From Ilyomonas sp965219515 (lineage in GTDB: Bacteria; Bacteroidota; Bacteroidia; Chitinophagales; Chitinophagaceae), in the NCBI GenBank assembly GCA_965219515.1, contig OZ244776.1, forward strand, positions 930,001 through 994,000: a DNA stretch of 64,000 nucleotides, in the 5' to 3' direction. The notes beneath the pieces are model-generated. The model made no database searches. It worked only from the letters and a program-made list of their open reading frames with translations, and was not told where the DNA came from. Below are positions 50,146 to 59,383 of this stretch, piece by piece. How positions within the stretch are numbered: position 1 is the first letter of the stretch; each line of letters starts with the position of its first letter. The translations under genes were made by a program, and so were the position numbers.

Positions 50146-51462
50146 TTACTGTTTACCGTTGATCGTTGACTGTTGACTTTTCATTAATTCCTCAATCTCT
50201 TCCACCGTTACCGGAATATTTTTCATCAAGTCAATATTGCCGTCTTCGGTAATCCACACATTGTTTTCAATGCGGATACCCATTTGTTCTTCTTCTATAT
50301 AAATGCCCGGTTCAACGGTTAGCAACATGCCCGCCTGCAACGGAATGGCTTTACTTCCCAAATCGTGCACATCAATGCCCAGATGATGCGAAATACCATG
50401 ATATAAATACTTGCGGTATGCGCGGTTGTCTTTGTCTTCGTTTGTAACATCTTCCGCCGTAAGCAGACCGATTTTTATAAATACCTGAGTAGCTTCATCG
50501 CCTGTTTTCTGTTCATAATCATTCAATGTAATGCCCGGTTTCAAAAGGGTTTTGCAGTAGTTATGAAGATGCAAACAGGCGTTATAAACTTCTTTTTGCC
50601 GTTCAGAAAAAATACCGTTTACCGGAACAGTTCGGGTTAAATCTGCCGCGTAACCGCCGTACAACGCGCCAAAATCCATCAGTATCAATTCGCCGTCTTT
50701 GCATTCTTCATTATTGGAAATGTAATGCAATGTTCTGGCTCTGTCGCCGCCGGCAATGATGCTGCTGTAAGCCTCGCGGGTAGCGCGGTTGCGAAGAAAC
50801 TCGTGCCATATTTCGGCTTCAATTTCATATTCCATAATGCCGGGTTTGATAAACTGCAACAGGCGCCGAAATGCTGTCTCGGTAATGTTAATCGCCTGTT
50901 GCGTTACGGCAACTTCTTCTTTCGATTTTATCTGGCGCAGCTTTTTTAAAATCCTTGCGCTTCGCTCATACCGGTGCAGCGGATATTGTTCTTTTATCTC
51001 GTCTATATAACGATAGTCGCGGGTTTTATAAAACGGTCCTTTGCGATCATTTTCATTGGTATTTAAATAAATGGTTTCCGCCGTGTGCATCCAAAGCTGC
51101 AAAAGCGGTGGCAAAGCATCTAACCAAATCACCGTTTCAAAACCTGAGATTTGTTTGGCTTCGTCGGCGCGCAATCGTTTGCCATCCCATTTTTCCTTTA
51201 GTTCATTCGGTTTCACCAATACCAACACTTCTCTGTGTTTTGTATCAGGGTTATCGGGATATAAAATCACCTTCGTATCTTCCTGTTCGATGCCCGAAAG
51301 CCAATACAGATCGCTGTTTTGGGTAAATTTGTACAGCGCATCGCCATTCATCGGCATTTCATCGTTGCTGTTGAAAACGGCAATGCTGCCGGGCTTCATT
51401 TCTTCGATATACCGCTTTCTGTTTTTTGTAAACAAAGCATTATCCAATGGCAGATTTTTCAT
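50146..51462 (-). CDS. pepP: Xaa-Pro aminopeptidase (aminopeptidase P)
   Basis: A 438-residue metallopeptidase that removes N-terminal residues preceding proline. The N-terminal domain begins LFTKNRKRYIEEMKPGSIAVF. The pita-bread catalytic domain has ILMDFGALYGGYAADLTRTVPV (metal-binding Asp residues), LYHGISHHLGIDVHDLG (His), LTVEPGIYIEE (Glu) and MGIRIENNVWITEDG (Glu). It ends in a short Ser/Gln-rich tail encoded by a degenerate GTTGAC-type repeat. A palindrome ATTGGTT (51482-51488) with AACCAAT (51497-51503) lies just upstream. Confidence 0.94.
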   Translation of the reverse strand: MKNLPLDNALFTKNRKRYIEEMKPGSIAVFNSNDEMPMNGDALYKFTQNSDLYWLSGIEQEDTKVILYPDNPDTKHREVLVLVKPNELKEKWDGKRLRADEAKQISGFETVIWLDALPPLLQLWMHTAETIYLNTNENDRKGPFYKTRDYRYIDEIKEQYPLHRYERSARILKKLRQIKSKEEVAVTQQAINITETAFRRLLQFIKPGIMEYEIEAEIWHEFLRNRATREAYSSIIAGGDRARTLHYISNNEECKDGELILMDFGALYGGYAADLTRTVPVNGIFSERQKEVYNACLHLHNYCKTLLKPGITLNDYEQKTGDEATQVFIKIGLLTAEDVTNEDKDNRAYRKYLYHGISHHLGIDVHDLGSKAIPLQAGMLLTVEPGIYIEEEQMGIRIENNVWITEDGNIDLMKNIPVTVEEIEELMKSQQSTINGKQ

Positions 51463-51608
51463 GACGCAAAGATGTGGGTAAATTGGTTTGTATTACAACC
51501 AATCAGCTTTTTTCTGGTTTCACAAATGATGTTTACCGGCAGAATCTTGTATCGCTCTTCGCAAATTTTTGAAATGATGTCTTAAAAACTCAGTTACTTT
51601 GCAACACT

Positions 51609-51962
51609 GTGGCAAAAATTTGTAATGCTTCCTGTTTGTTTCGGAAACTCACCGGCATTTTTTTGATTGGTGTTTTTGCGTTTGGCGTTACGCCGGTTTT
51701 TTTGTTGCACGATTTGGTGGCAGGTCATCAGGATGTTTGTTATCATCATTTTCAACAGCAGGAAAACCAAATCACCAAAGCCGACATCAATTGTCATTGT
51801 ATCAGTTTTGTAGCCGAAGCGCAGTTTGTTAATCATTATCAACCTTTTCGTTTTCTTTCTTATCAGGCAATTTCTTTTTGCCACAATCAATTTTACAAAG
51901 AAGATTTTTATTCCTGTCATCATTTCTTTGCCGAGCTGCGCGGCCCGCCTGTATTCCTGTAA
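51609..51962 (+). CDS. Small Cys/His-rich exported protein, partner of TonB receptor
   Basis: A 117-residue protein with a GTG start at 51609; there is no ATG in the frame. A hydrophobic segment (GIFLIGVFAFGVTPVFLLH) serves as signal or membrane anchor. It is followed by His/Cys-rich HDLVAGHQDVCYHH, NCHCIS, ISFCHNQFY and SCHHFF, and ends LRGPPVFL. I do not recognise a family, though small exported proteins ending in RGPP are known to me next to TonB-dependent receptors in Bacteroidota. Metal binding is inference from the Cys/His content. The receptor ATG follows about 105 bp downstream. Confidence 0.7.
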   Translation: MAKICNASCLFRKLTGIFLIGVFAFGVTPVFLLHDLVAGHQDVCYHHFQQQENQITKADINCHCISFVAEAQFVNHYQPFRFLSYQAISFCHNQFYKEDFYSCHHFFAELRGPPVFL

Positions 51963-52066
51963 GTTCAGATGTTTTTAAAAAATATTTCGCCGTTTGCCTT
52001 GCTATCATCACATAAATCATGATAGTAACAGGCAAATATTATCATCTTACAAACAAGAATACGATT

Positions 52067-54514
52067 ATGTTTTTAAAATATATTACCCTGTTATCGGTTG
52101 TGTGTTTCTTTTCTGTTCCATTATCTGCGCAACGAATATTAACTGGTAAAGTTGTCTCTGCCAAAACCGGAGAGCCGTTAGAAGCTGCCAGCGTTTACAT
52201 CAGCGATTTACGCCTGGGAAGCATTACCGATTCGCTCGGCAATTATCATTTTTCCAATTTGCCTTCAGGAAACTTTGTGGTAGAAGCCCGCTCGCTCAAT
52301 CATAAAGCCGTAACGCACGCCGTTACATTTACAACCTCCACCCGGCTAAATTTTTCGCTGCCTGAAAACATTGTAGAAGAAAGCGAGGTGGTTGTAACGG
52401 GTTTATCGAAAGCCGGGCAAATACGCAAAAGTTCCATACCCATCGTTTCCATCAGTCATGCTTACATCACTTCCAACATCAACAACAATATTATTGATGC
52501 CATTACCAAAGTGCCGGGCATTACTGCCGTAACAACAGGACCGAATATTTCAAAGCCTTACATAAGAGGATTGGGATTCAACCGCATTCTTACGTTATAC
52601 GACGGCGTTCGGCAGGAAGGGCAGCAGTGGGGCGACGAACACGGAATTGAGGTTGACCAATACAGCATAGACAGGATAGAAGTGGTGAAAGGCCCGGCCA
52701 GTCTGAGCTACGGCTCCGATGCGCTTGCCGGCGTGGTAAATTTAATACCTACGCAGCCGGCTCATGAAGGTCAGATTATCGGCGATCTTGTTACTGAATA
52801 TCACACCAACAACGGGCAATTCGGTGGTACGGCCATGCTGAGCGGAACAAAAAACGGATGGGAATGGCTTGGCAGATTATCTGATAAAGAAGCTACCAAT
52901 TACCGGAACAAAACAGACGGACGCGTATATGGCACCTCGTTTAAAGAACGCGATGCAACGGCTTATTTAGGCAAGCATGGAAGCTGGGGCTATTCGCATC
53001 TCAGCTTTTCGTATTTTGATGACAAACAAAAAATACCCGATGGCAGCCGTGATGAGGCAACCGGCCAATTTACCAAACAGATAACCGAAGAAGACGAGTT
53101 TCGACCGGTGGTATCGGCTGATGAATTAAAATCTTACGACATTACAGGCACCTTTCAGCGCGTGAGAAATGTTCGCCTGTATAGCAATAACAGCTTTACC
53201 GTTGGCAACAGCCGGCTTGGGGTAAACATTGCCTATCAGCACAATCACCGGCAGGAGTTTTCGCATCCCGAACGGCTTGATATTGCCGGGCTTAACCTGC
53301 GTTTGAACACGTACAATTATGATGTGAAATATTATTTTCCCGAACAAAACAACTGGAACATTTCGGCAGGTATAAACGGCATGTATCAGGTAAACGATGT
53401 GGCAAAAGGAACCGATTTTATCATTCCTTCATACAATCAATTTGATATTGGTCCTTTTGTTTATGTAAAGAAAACGATCAGCAACTGGGATTTTTCGGGC
53501 GGTTTACGCTACGATGTACGCAATTTTAAAAACGATGCTTTGTTTGTCATTACCGATCCGGCAACCGGTTTTGATGTTGTAAACAAAGGTACGATTGCGC
53601 CAACAGATATGCCTGCATTTTCGGCTTACAGGCATACGTATTCAGGTGTTTCGGGCAGCGCAGGATTTACTTACAACGCCAACGATCACATAACCTTCAA
53701 AGCCAATATAGCACGCGGTTTCAGAGCGCCGAACATTTCAGAAATCTCAGCCGACGGCGTTCATCCCGGTACAAATATTTACCAGATCGGAAGCACCTCT
53801 TTTAAACCCGAATTCAGTTTGCAGGAAGACATCGGGTTTATCTATTCTTCGCTTTTTGTGGTGGTAAATGCGAGCTTGTTTAACAACGACATCAGTCATT
53901 ATATTTTTAACCAGAAACTGCTGACAGCAACCGGCGCCGATTCAATCATAGTTGACGGCAATCAAACATTTAAATTTCAGCAAGGCAAGGCACAGTTGTA
54001 CGGCGGTGAAATGAACATAGATTTTCACATCATCAAACCACTGCATTTTGAAAACAGCCTGTCAACCGTTTTTGGTAAAAACAAAGCGACCGGCGATATA
54101 AAAATTAATGACAGCTCTCAATATTTACCGCTTATTCCGCCGTTTCACGGTGTATCGGAACTGCGTTACGATTTTGCTTCCAAAGCGCATCATGTTGTAA
54201 ACGGATTTGTAAAAGCGCAGCTTGTTTATTATACAAAACAAAACCGCGTTTATTTAACCGATGATACCGAAACGCCAACCGCAGGTTATACTTTGTTTAA
54301 TGCAGGCGCAGGCTGCGGTTTTACCAACAAAAAAGGGAAAACCATGTTTAATGTTTATGTTATGGCAGACAATCTTTTTGATGTTTCGTATTATGATCAT
54401 TTAAGCCGTTTGAAGTATTTTACTTCAGATTACAATCCCAATCTTGGCATTCATAACATGGGCAGAAACTTCAGCTTTAAGCTTGATATTCCTCTGGCGT
54501 TTGAAATAAAATAA
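52067..54514 (+). CDS. TonB-dependent outer-membrane receptor
   Basis: An 815-residue receptor from ATG 52067 (MFLKYITLLSVVCFFSVPLSAQ, a signal peptide). A longer frame from 52019 adds 16 residues. It has a carboxypeptidase-D-like N-terminal domain (LTGKVVSAKTGEPLEAASVYISDLRLGSITDSLGNYHF), then ESEVVVTGLSKAGQIRKSSIPIVSI. The plug holds KVPGITAVTTGPNISKPYIRGLGFNRILTLYDGVRQEGQQWGDEHGIEVDQYSIDRIEVVKGPASLSYGSDALAGVVNL, as in siderophore/metal receptors. A beta barrel follows. The small Cys/His-rich gene upstream suggests a metal or metal-chelate ligand, not proven. Confidence 0.92.
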   Translation: MFLKYITLLSVVCFFSVPLSAQRILTGKVVSAKTGEPLEAASVYISDLRLGSITDSLGNYHFSNLPSGNFVVEARSLNHKAVTHAVTFTTSTRLNFSLPENIVEESEVVVTGLSKAGQIRKSSIPIVSISHAYITSNINNNIIDAITKVPGITAVTTGPNISKPYIRGLGFNRILTLYDGVRQEGQQWGDEHGIEVDQYSIDRIEVVKGPASLSYGSDALAGVVNLIPTQPAHEGQIIGDLVTEYHTNNGQFGGTAMLSGTKNGWEWLGRLSDKEATNYRNKTDGRVYGTSFKERDATAYLGKHGSWGYSHLSFSYFDDKQKIPDGSRDEATGQFTKQITEEDEFRPVVSADELKSYDITGTFQRVRNVRLYSNNSFTVGNSRLGVNIAYQHNHRQEFSHPERLDIAGLNLRLNTYNYDVKYYFPEQNNWNISAGINGMYQVNDVAKGTDFIIPSYNQFDIGPFVYVKKTISNWDFSGGLRYDVRNFKNDALFVITDPATGFDVVNKGTIAPTDMPAFSAYRHTYSGVSGSAGFTYNANDHITFKANIARGFRAPNISEISADGVHPGTNIYQIGSTSFKPEFSLQEDIGFIYSSLFVVVNASLFNNDISHYIFNQKLLTATGADSIIVDGNQTFKFQQGKAQLYGGEMNIDFHIIKPLHFENSLSTVFGKNKATGDIKINDSSQYLPLIPPFHGVSELRYDFASKAHHVVNGFVKAQLVYYTKQNRVYLTDDTETPTAGYTLFNAGAGCGFTNKKGKTMFNVYVMADNLFDVSYYDHLSRLKYFTSDYNPNLGIHNMGRNFSFKLDIPLAFEIK

Positions 54515-54520
54515 TATTTT

Positions 54521-54585
54521 GCACGGTGAAGATTAATTATCCGTTGCAATTTGATAAATCTTAAACAAATCAATCTTCACCGTGC
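54521..54585. repeat. 14-bp perfect inverted repeat with 37-nt loop
   Basis: GCACGGTGAAGATT (54521-54534) and AATCTTCACCGTGC (54572-54585) are exactly complementary, 37 nt apart, 6 bp after the receptor stop. No T run follows, so a terminator is doubtful. The geometry equals that of the repeat at 48636-48700 though the sequence differs. Confidence 0.6.
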
Positions 54586-54633
54586 CAGTCAATGGTTTCG
54601 CCGCTGGTAAGATTGTTGCTTTTTTATTCAGTT

Positions 54634-55296
54634 ATGAAAAAGCCTTATGATCTTGATAAAATGTTGCAGCTTATTGAAACAGCTGTAGCTTCTTACCCTA
54701 AAGCTGCGATGTTTCAATTGTATGAAGAAGGTTTTACTTCGCTGTTCGAGCAACTGATTTCGTGCGTCATTTCAATTCGTACGCTGGATGAAACAACCAT
54801 TCCCGTTTCAAGGCGATTGTTTGCCAAAGCAGGAAACGCAAAACAAATGGCTGCCTTGCACAAAGATGAACTGATGCAACTGATTAACGGAACTACCTTC
54901 GCTTATCAAAAAGTAAATACCATACTTGCCATCGCGAAGAAAGCGGAGAAAGAATACGATGGAAGTTTGCCTGCCGATTATACGGTTTTAACCAGCTTTT
55001 CGGGCGTTGGTCCCAAGTGCGCCAATCTTGCATTGGGTGTAGCAACAAAATCTGCCGCCATCAGTGTAGATATTCATGTGCATAGAGTTGTGAACCGTTG
55101 GGGTTTTATTGAAACCACGCAACCCGAACAAACCATGTTGGCGCTGGAGAAAAAAACGAACAAGAAGAAATGGATTGATATAAACCGGTTGCTGATGCCG
55201 TTTGGCAAACACATCTGTACAGGCAAAGCGCCACATTGTTCAACTTGCCCGGTGTTAGATTATTGCAGGCAAAAAGGTGTTACCACTCACAGATAA
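54634..55296 (+). CDS. nth: Endonuclease III-type DNA glycosylase/AP lyase
   Basis: A 220-residue base-excision repair enzyme from ATG 54634 (MKKPYDLDKML); the upstream in-frame ATG adds 14 unlike residues. The helix-hairpin-helix motif is SFSGVGPKCANLALG with the catalytic Lys, and SVDIHVHRVVNRWG holds the catalytic Asp. The [4Fe-4S] cluster motif CTGKAPHCSTCPVLDYC (C-x6-C-x2-C-x5-C) closes the protein. It removes oxidised pyrimidines and cuts the abasic site. It is convergent with the OstA-like gene, one base between the stops. Confidence 0.92.
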   Translation: MKKPYDLDKMLQLIETAVASYPKAAMFQLYEEGFTSLFEQLISCVISIRTLDETTIPVSRRLFAKAGNAKQMAALHKDELMQLINGTTFAYQKVNTILAIAKKAEKEYDGSLPADYTVLTSFSGVGPKCANLALGVATKSAAISVDIHVHRVVNRWGFIETTQPEQTMLALEKKTNKKKWIDINRLLMPFGKHICTGKAPHCSTCPVLDYCRQKGVTTHR

Positions 55297-55297
55297 A

Positions 55298-56920
55298 TTA
55301 GCTGCCGAATAGCTCTTCGCGGCTTTTTGGACGCTTGTTTTCCTGCCAGGTAAAACCACGTAACTTCAGTTCTTCATGATCTACCTGTTGCATGGGATAA
55401 AACGTTCCTTTCAGATTGCTGATACGGGAAACACGTTCGGGCTTCCTGTCTTTGAAATATGTTTCAATTACATCGCAGCTCGATTTATCTACCCCTATAA
55501 ATTTTTTATCATCGTCCTGCGTATAATAAACCGCTTCGGCGTTGCCTTGCGTGCGTATGAAATTAATTTGCCCGTCTTCAAAATAACCATTGATAACGCG
55601 CCCTTTAACCTGATTAAAAAAAGGCGTACTGTCAACATCACTTACGGCAAGCGCGTTTTCAAAAACAGAAACCCGTTCCGGCTTTTTATTTTTGGTATAG
55701 AGATAAATGGTATCGCCCGTTATCTGGCTGGTGTTCGCCCAAACAACCGGGTCTTTCAATAAACGAAACACCGAATCGGCGGCCGAATAAAACAGGCTGT
55801 CAGCCGTTGCCTGTAACGAATCGGAATAAATGCGAACATGATAATACGCCTCAATATATCTGTCCTTAGAACTGTCTTTTCCGGAGAAAAGCAAACTATC
55901 GGGCGGCGGCATTGAATCTCTTATGGAAGGCACGGATCTTATGCCTTGTAAAGAAGATAACTTGGCCGTAAACAAGGTGTCGGCAGCGATAAATAAAGAG
56001 TCGCTTTTTTGTTTAATCATCATTACCGGGTGCTCGGTTGCCAATACAACGCTGGTTTTTTTATTGCCTTTGATATTGTTGGCAAACAACGCATAACCCT
56101 GCGCCGTATCACGGTAAATGGCATTTCCCCGGGCTTCAAAACTTCCGGTAGAATCTTCGCTTGCCGTTTCATCGGCAATTAAAAAAGAAGTGCTGTCCTG
56201 TATCACCGGGCGATTGCCAAAATAAGATTGTTTGGTTGACAGGTTGTAATAACCATTTGTTGTATTGATGATTTTTTTACCGCTAACAATTTTTGTAGGA
56301 ACGGTAAAAGTGGCAATATTGCTGTATGTATTATAGAGCAACGTATCGGTTGTAACCCGATAATCGGGATTGATAAGAACCACGTTTTTTTTAAATGTTG
56401 CGTCGCGGGTTTCGCCATAATAAAAACCTTCCGCGCTGGTTAACGTGGTAGCGCCGTTTACCAGCGTTCCACCGTTGCGGTAAATACCGATTTTAGTTTG
56501 CGTGTTATAATCAAGCTCGGGTGTGGTAAGCGTTCCTCTGCCATCGGTAAGCCGAACATTTCGGCGAAGAAAAGCCGTTTTATCGTTGCCAATATAGCGC
56601 AGATAATCTGCATACGTGTTTACGCTGTCTGCATTGTTGATGTGAACATGACCAAAAGCTTCCAGCGTATTGATGCGTTCGTTCAGCAGCGCACTGTCGC
56701 AGTAAAATATCGTATTCTGCTGTTGTACAATTACATGACCGGAAAGAATTTTATAATTGGTACTATCATTTGCTTTTCTGAACGATAGCGTATCGGCGCT
56801 TAGCACATTAATAACCTTGCTGTTCGGGTCATTACTGTTTTGGGCAGATACAAAACCGCATTTGCAAAAAAGAAATAGCAGTAAAAAAGATAAATATTTT
56901 GTTAAGTTAACATTACGCAT
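55298..56920 (-). CDS. OstA/LptA-like periplasmic protein
   Basis: A 540-residue exported protein. After a signal peptide (KYLSFLLLFLFCKCGFVSAQ) it has repeating beta units such as NYKILSGHVIVQQQNTIFYCDSALLNERINTLEAFGHVHINNADS, YGETRDATFKKNVVLINPDYRVTTDTLLYNT and FEARGNAIYRDTAQG, the OstA/LptA beta-jellyroll pattern seen also in LptD. It is far longer than E. coli LptA, as is usual in Bacteroidota. It is 3 bp downstream of the MCE gene on the same strand, and a LptD-like gene is nearby. A lipid-bridge role between the membranes is therefore plausible but inferred. Confidence 0.82.
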   Translation of the reverse strand: MRNVNLTKYLSFLLLFLFCKCGFVSAQNSNDPNSKVINVLSADTLSFRKANDSTNYKILSGHVIVQQQNTIFYCDSALLNERINTLEAFGHVHINNADSVNTYADYLRYIGNDKTAFLRRNVRLTDGRGTLTTPELDYNTQTKIGIYRNGGTLVNGATTLTSAEGFYYGETRDATFKKNVVLINPDYRVTTDTLLYNTYSNIATFTVPTKIVSGKKIINTTNGYYNLSTKQSYFGNRPVIQDSTSFLIADETASEDSTGSFEARGNAIYRDTAQGYALFANNIKGNKKTSVVLATEHPVMMIKQKSDSLFIAADTLFTAKLSSLQGIRSVPSIRDSMPPPDSLLFSGKDSSKDRYIEAYYHVRIYSDSLQATADSLFYSAADSVFRLLKDPVVWANTSQITGDTIYLYTKNKKPERVSVFENALAVSDVDSTPFFNQVKGRVINGYFEDGQINFIRTQGNAEAVYYTQDDDKKFIGVDKSSCDVIETYFKDRKPERVSRISNLKGTFYPMQQVDHEELKLRGFTWQENKRPKSREELFGS

Positions 56921-56923
56921 TGT

Positions 56924-57973
56924 TTATCGCGGTTGTATAACAAGAATGGTATCCTGCGAAGCGATAAGCGTATCCGGTTTGGTTTGTTCGTTCATTGGTT
57001 TTGTAATGTAATTGCCTTTGTCTTTTTTACCAAAAACCGAAATGTTCACATATCGCCTGGGATGCACGCGAAGATCATCCGTTAATGTATGCAAACTAAC
57101 GATGGTACTGTTTAAGTTGTTATAAATTCCGCGATCGTAAAGCAACGCGCCAACCGAACCATTGGTGGAGTTTAACGCCGTCATGGCACTGTCTAATTTT
57201 GATGTGGCAGATTTTACCTGCAGCATAACGCTGTCAAGATCAACCCGTGCCAGATTGCCGGTTAATGTATCTACATGGTTTAATGTGCGGGTAAGCGTAG
57301 CATTACTGCCGGCAAGATTAGCGGTAAAGCTATCAAGATTGGTAATAACACCGGATAATGATCCGGTTTGTGTGTTCAGGAGTTTGTTAAGGTAGCCGGC
57401 AGATGTTACCAGAGAAGCAGTTGCGCTGTTAAGGTTTCCGATTACAGACTGCAGATTGCCACGCGTATTTGGGTCGAGGACAGAGTTGAAATTCCGCAAT
57501 AAAGAATCTAACGAATGCAGCGTAAGCGTTACCTGATCTGCTACGGGTGAAAGTTTATCAGTCAGGGTTCCCAACAATCCAGGATTATTGGTCGTTCGTA
57601 TGGTGTCATCGTTTTTGTAATAATCACGGCTATCGCCTAAATTTATTTCTATGCTTGGCGAGCCAAGCGGATTAGAATTGATGGTAGCTACCGAGTTGTT
57701 TGGAATATCGAAGTTTTCCTTTAGTTTGATGGTAACCACAATTTCGGTTACGGTTTTATTTGCCGATTCAACTTCCGAAACATTGCCAATTTCAAAACCA
57801 TTTATGTAAACACTGTTTGATGGCGCCAAACCCTTCAGATCGGCGTATTTGGCATATAAATAATTACCGCTTTTAAACAGACTTTTTCCTTTCAAAAAAT
57901 TAAATCCGAGAATTAAAAGGGCAACGGCAATTATAGTTAATGCGCCGATTTTGGTCTCATTCGATATTTTCAT
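56924..57973 (-). CDS. MCE (MlaD-type) lipid-transport protein
   Basis: A 349-residue protein with one N-terminal TM helix (IGALTIIAVALLILGFNFLKG) and an MCE domain: LYAKYADLKGLAPSNSVYINGFEIGNVSEVE, then VVTIKLKENFDIPNNSVATINSNPLGSPSIEINLG. A helical Ser/Asn/Leu-rich region follows, which in MCE proteins makes a tunnel. MCE rings carry phospholipids across the periplasm. It sits just upstream of the OstA-like gene. A TAGGTTTG promoter candidate lies 32 nt before the ATG. No Mla permease or ATPase genes are nearby. Confidence 0.88.
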   Translation of the reverse strand: MKISNETKIGALTIIAVALLILGFNFLKGKSLFKSGNYLYAKYADLKGLAPSNSVYINGFEIGNVSEVESANKTVTEIVVTIKLKENFDIPNNSVATINSNPLGSPSIEINLGDSRDYYKNDDTIRTTNNPGLLGTLTDKLSPVADQVTLTLHSLDSLLRNFNSVLDPNTRGNLQSVIGNLNSATASLVTSAGYLNKLLNTQTGSLSGVITNLDSFTANLAGSNATLTRTLNHVDTLTGNLARVDLDSVMLQVKSATSKLDSAMTALNSTNGSVGALLYDRGIYNNLNSTIVSLHTLTDDLRVHPRRYVNISVFGKKDKGNYITKPMNEQTKPDTLIASQDTILVIQPR

Positions 57974-58324
57974 CAGAGTGATTTTATATTCAGTTGCTTT
58001 TCGCGCAAACCTAATCTTATAATTTCATGCCAACTATAAATAAGCTATTTTAAGATTGCTTTCGGTTTTGCGAACAGCAAAAATAGACCGAAACAGGTTA
58101 GATAAAAAAGCAGCCATTAAAACAGGTGTTTTGGAGAATAAATATTGGCAGAAAATAAAATTCTAAAACTGACACCGGACATGATTATATTATTGAAAAC
58201 GCATGACAACGCAAAACAGATTGAAAAAGGAAGTGCAAAAGAGAAATTTAATAAAGGAAAATTTGGCAATCAATTAATTCAATGACATCTGCATTTTAAT
58301 TTAATAGTTGTTAGCGGTTGTCAT
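57974..58324. other. Intergenic region without gene
   Basis: About 350 bp between the MCE gene start and the amidase stop on the minus strand. It holds the TAGGTTTG promoter candidate and a lone TATTTTTG (58085-58078) without a visible -33 box. I see no gene, RNA or repeat in the remainder. Confidence 0.55.
58006..58033 (-). promoter_or_regulatory. Candidate promoter for the MCE/OstA-like operon
   Basis: Minus strand TTG (58033-58031), 17 bp, then TAGGTTTG (58013-58006), fitting TTG ... TAnnTTTG and lying 32 nt before the MCE ATG at 57973. Confidence 0.5.
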
Positions 58325-59326
58325 TTATTTGTTTACCGAATCTAACCTGTTGGAAGCCACGGTTTGTACCGGAGGCAGATTGCCGTTTTCTATGCTTTCC
58401 TTATATCGCAGCACGCCGCGCATAACGGCGTAGGCAATTTCGTTTTGATCTTTCTCATTGCTTAAATAACCTTCTTCCTCGCGGTTGCAGATGTATCCCG
58501 TTTCTACCAAAATGCTCGGCATGGCGGTTGCCTGCAATACCCAGATACCTTTGTTATTTCGTTGCAGAACGCCCCTGTTTACGCGTCCCTGTTTTTCAAA
58601 CTCTTCCTGCACATATTCTGCCACCATGCGGCTGTTGTTAAAGAACTTTTTGGTAAGAATCGAAGCTCTGATTTTCGCTTCGGGCGAGTCGAAAAGCAGA
58701 GCGCTCGAATCGGCGTCGGCATCTTCGCTCATTTCTTCGCCGGCACCAACAAATTCTTTTTTCTGATCGGCTTTTCCAACCGCCCAAATGTACACTTCCG
58801 TGCCCTCGGCTTCGCAACCAAGATGATACGTTTTGTAAACCGGAACGCTGCGTTTGTGCGCTGTCTTTTTTCTGCTTTTTCCTCTGCCGCTGTATGTATA
58901 ATAGGTTTGGGAAGTATGCCCTACCACTTCTCTTTTGATTCTGTCTGCTGCGGAATTCAGGTGAATGCTGATAAATAAATCGCCGTGATTTTCATTTGCA
59001 ATTTTTGCTCTGCGTTTAAGCGATTCGTTGATGCTGGTTAAATGATCGGGAAGATATTGATCGGTACGCGTAAAAATGATTTTTGTATCGGGCAGATTTT
59101 GTCTTAGCAATTCGCCGAGCTTCAGGGCAATGTCCAACGCATTTTCGGCTTCGGTGCTATAAGCGCCCCGAGCGCCGGGATCGGGCAAACCGTGTCCCGG
59201 ATCAATGATAATTGTCTTGAGCGCATTTTTTTGCTTCGCGGTAAAGCTGGTGTCTGGCACCTGAAAAGAAGAAAAGAAAATGAAAGAAAGAAAAAAGAAA
59301 ATGATTTTACCGGATAATTTATACAT
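58325..59326 (-). CDS. N-acetylmuramoyl-L-alanine amidase (Amidase_3)
   Basis: A 333-residue zinc amidase that cleaves the MurNAc-L-Ala bond of peptidoglycan. It has a signal peptide (FFFLSFIFFSSFQ region), then TIIIDPGHGLPDPGARG (zinc His), TEAENALDIALKLGELL (Glu), GDLFISIHLNSAADR (His) and PSILVETGYICNREEE (catalytic Glu). A ~65-residue insertion between these motifs is Lys/Arg-rich (YYTYSGRGKSRKKTAHKRS), typical of the Bacteroidota form. It is divergent from lptD by 57 bp, a conserved pairing in the phylum. Confidence 0.9.
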   Translation of the reverse strand: MYKLSGKIIFFFLSFIFFSSFQVPDTSFTAKQKNALKTIIIDPGHGLPDPGARGAYSTEAENALDIALKLGELLRQNLPDTKIIFTRTDQYLPDHLTSINESLKRRAKIANENHGDLFISIHLNSAADRIKREVVGHTSQTYYTYSGRGKSRKKTAHKRSVPVYKTYHLGCEAEGTEVYIWAVGKADQKKEFVGAGEEMSEDADADSSALLFDSPEAKIRASILTKKFFNNSRMVAEYVQEEFEKQGRVNRGVLQRNNKGIWVLQATAMPSILVETGYICNREEEGYLSNEKDQNEIAYAVMRGVLRYKESIENGNLPPVQTVASNRLDSVNK

Positions 59327-59383
59327 AATTCACGTATCGTTAAGTTATCTGTTTACCGATTCGGTTATTTTTGTTTTAACTGT

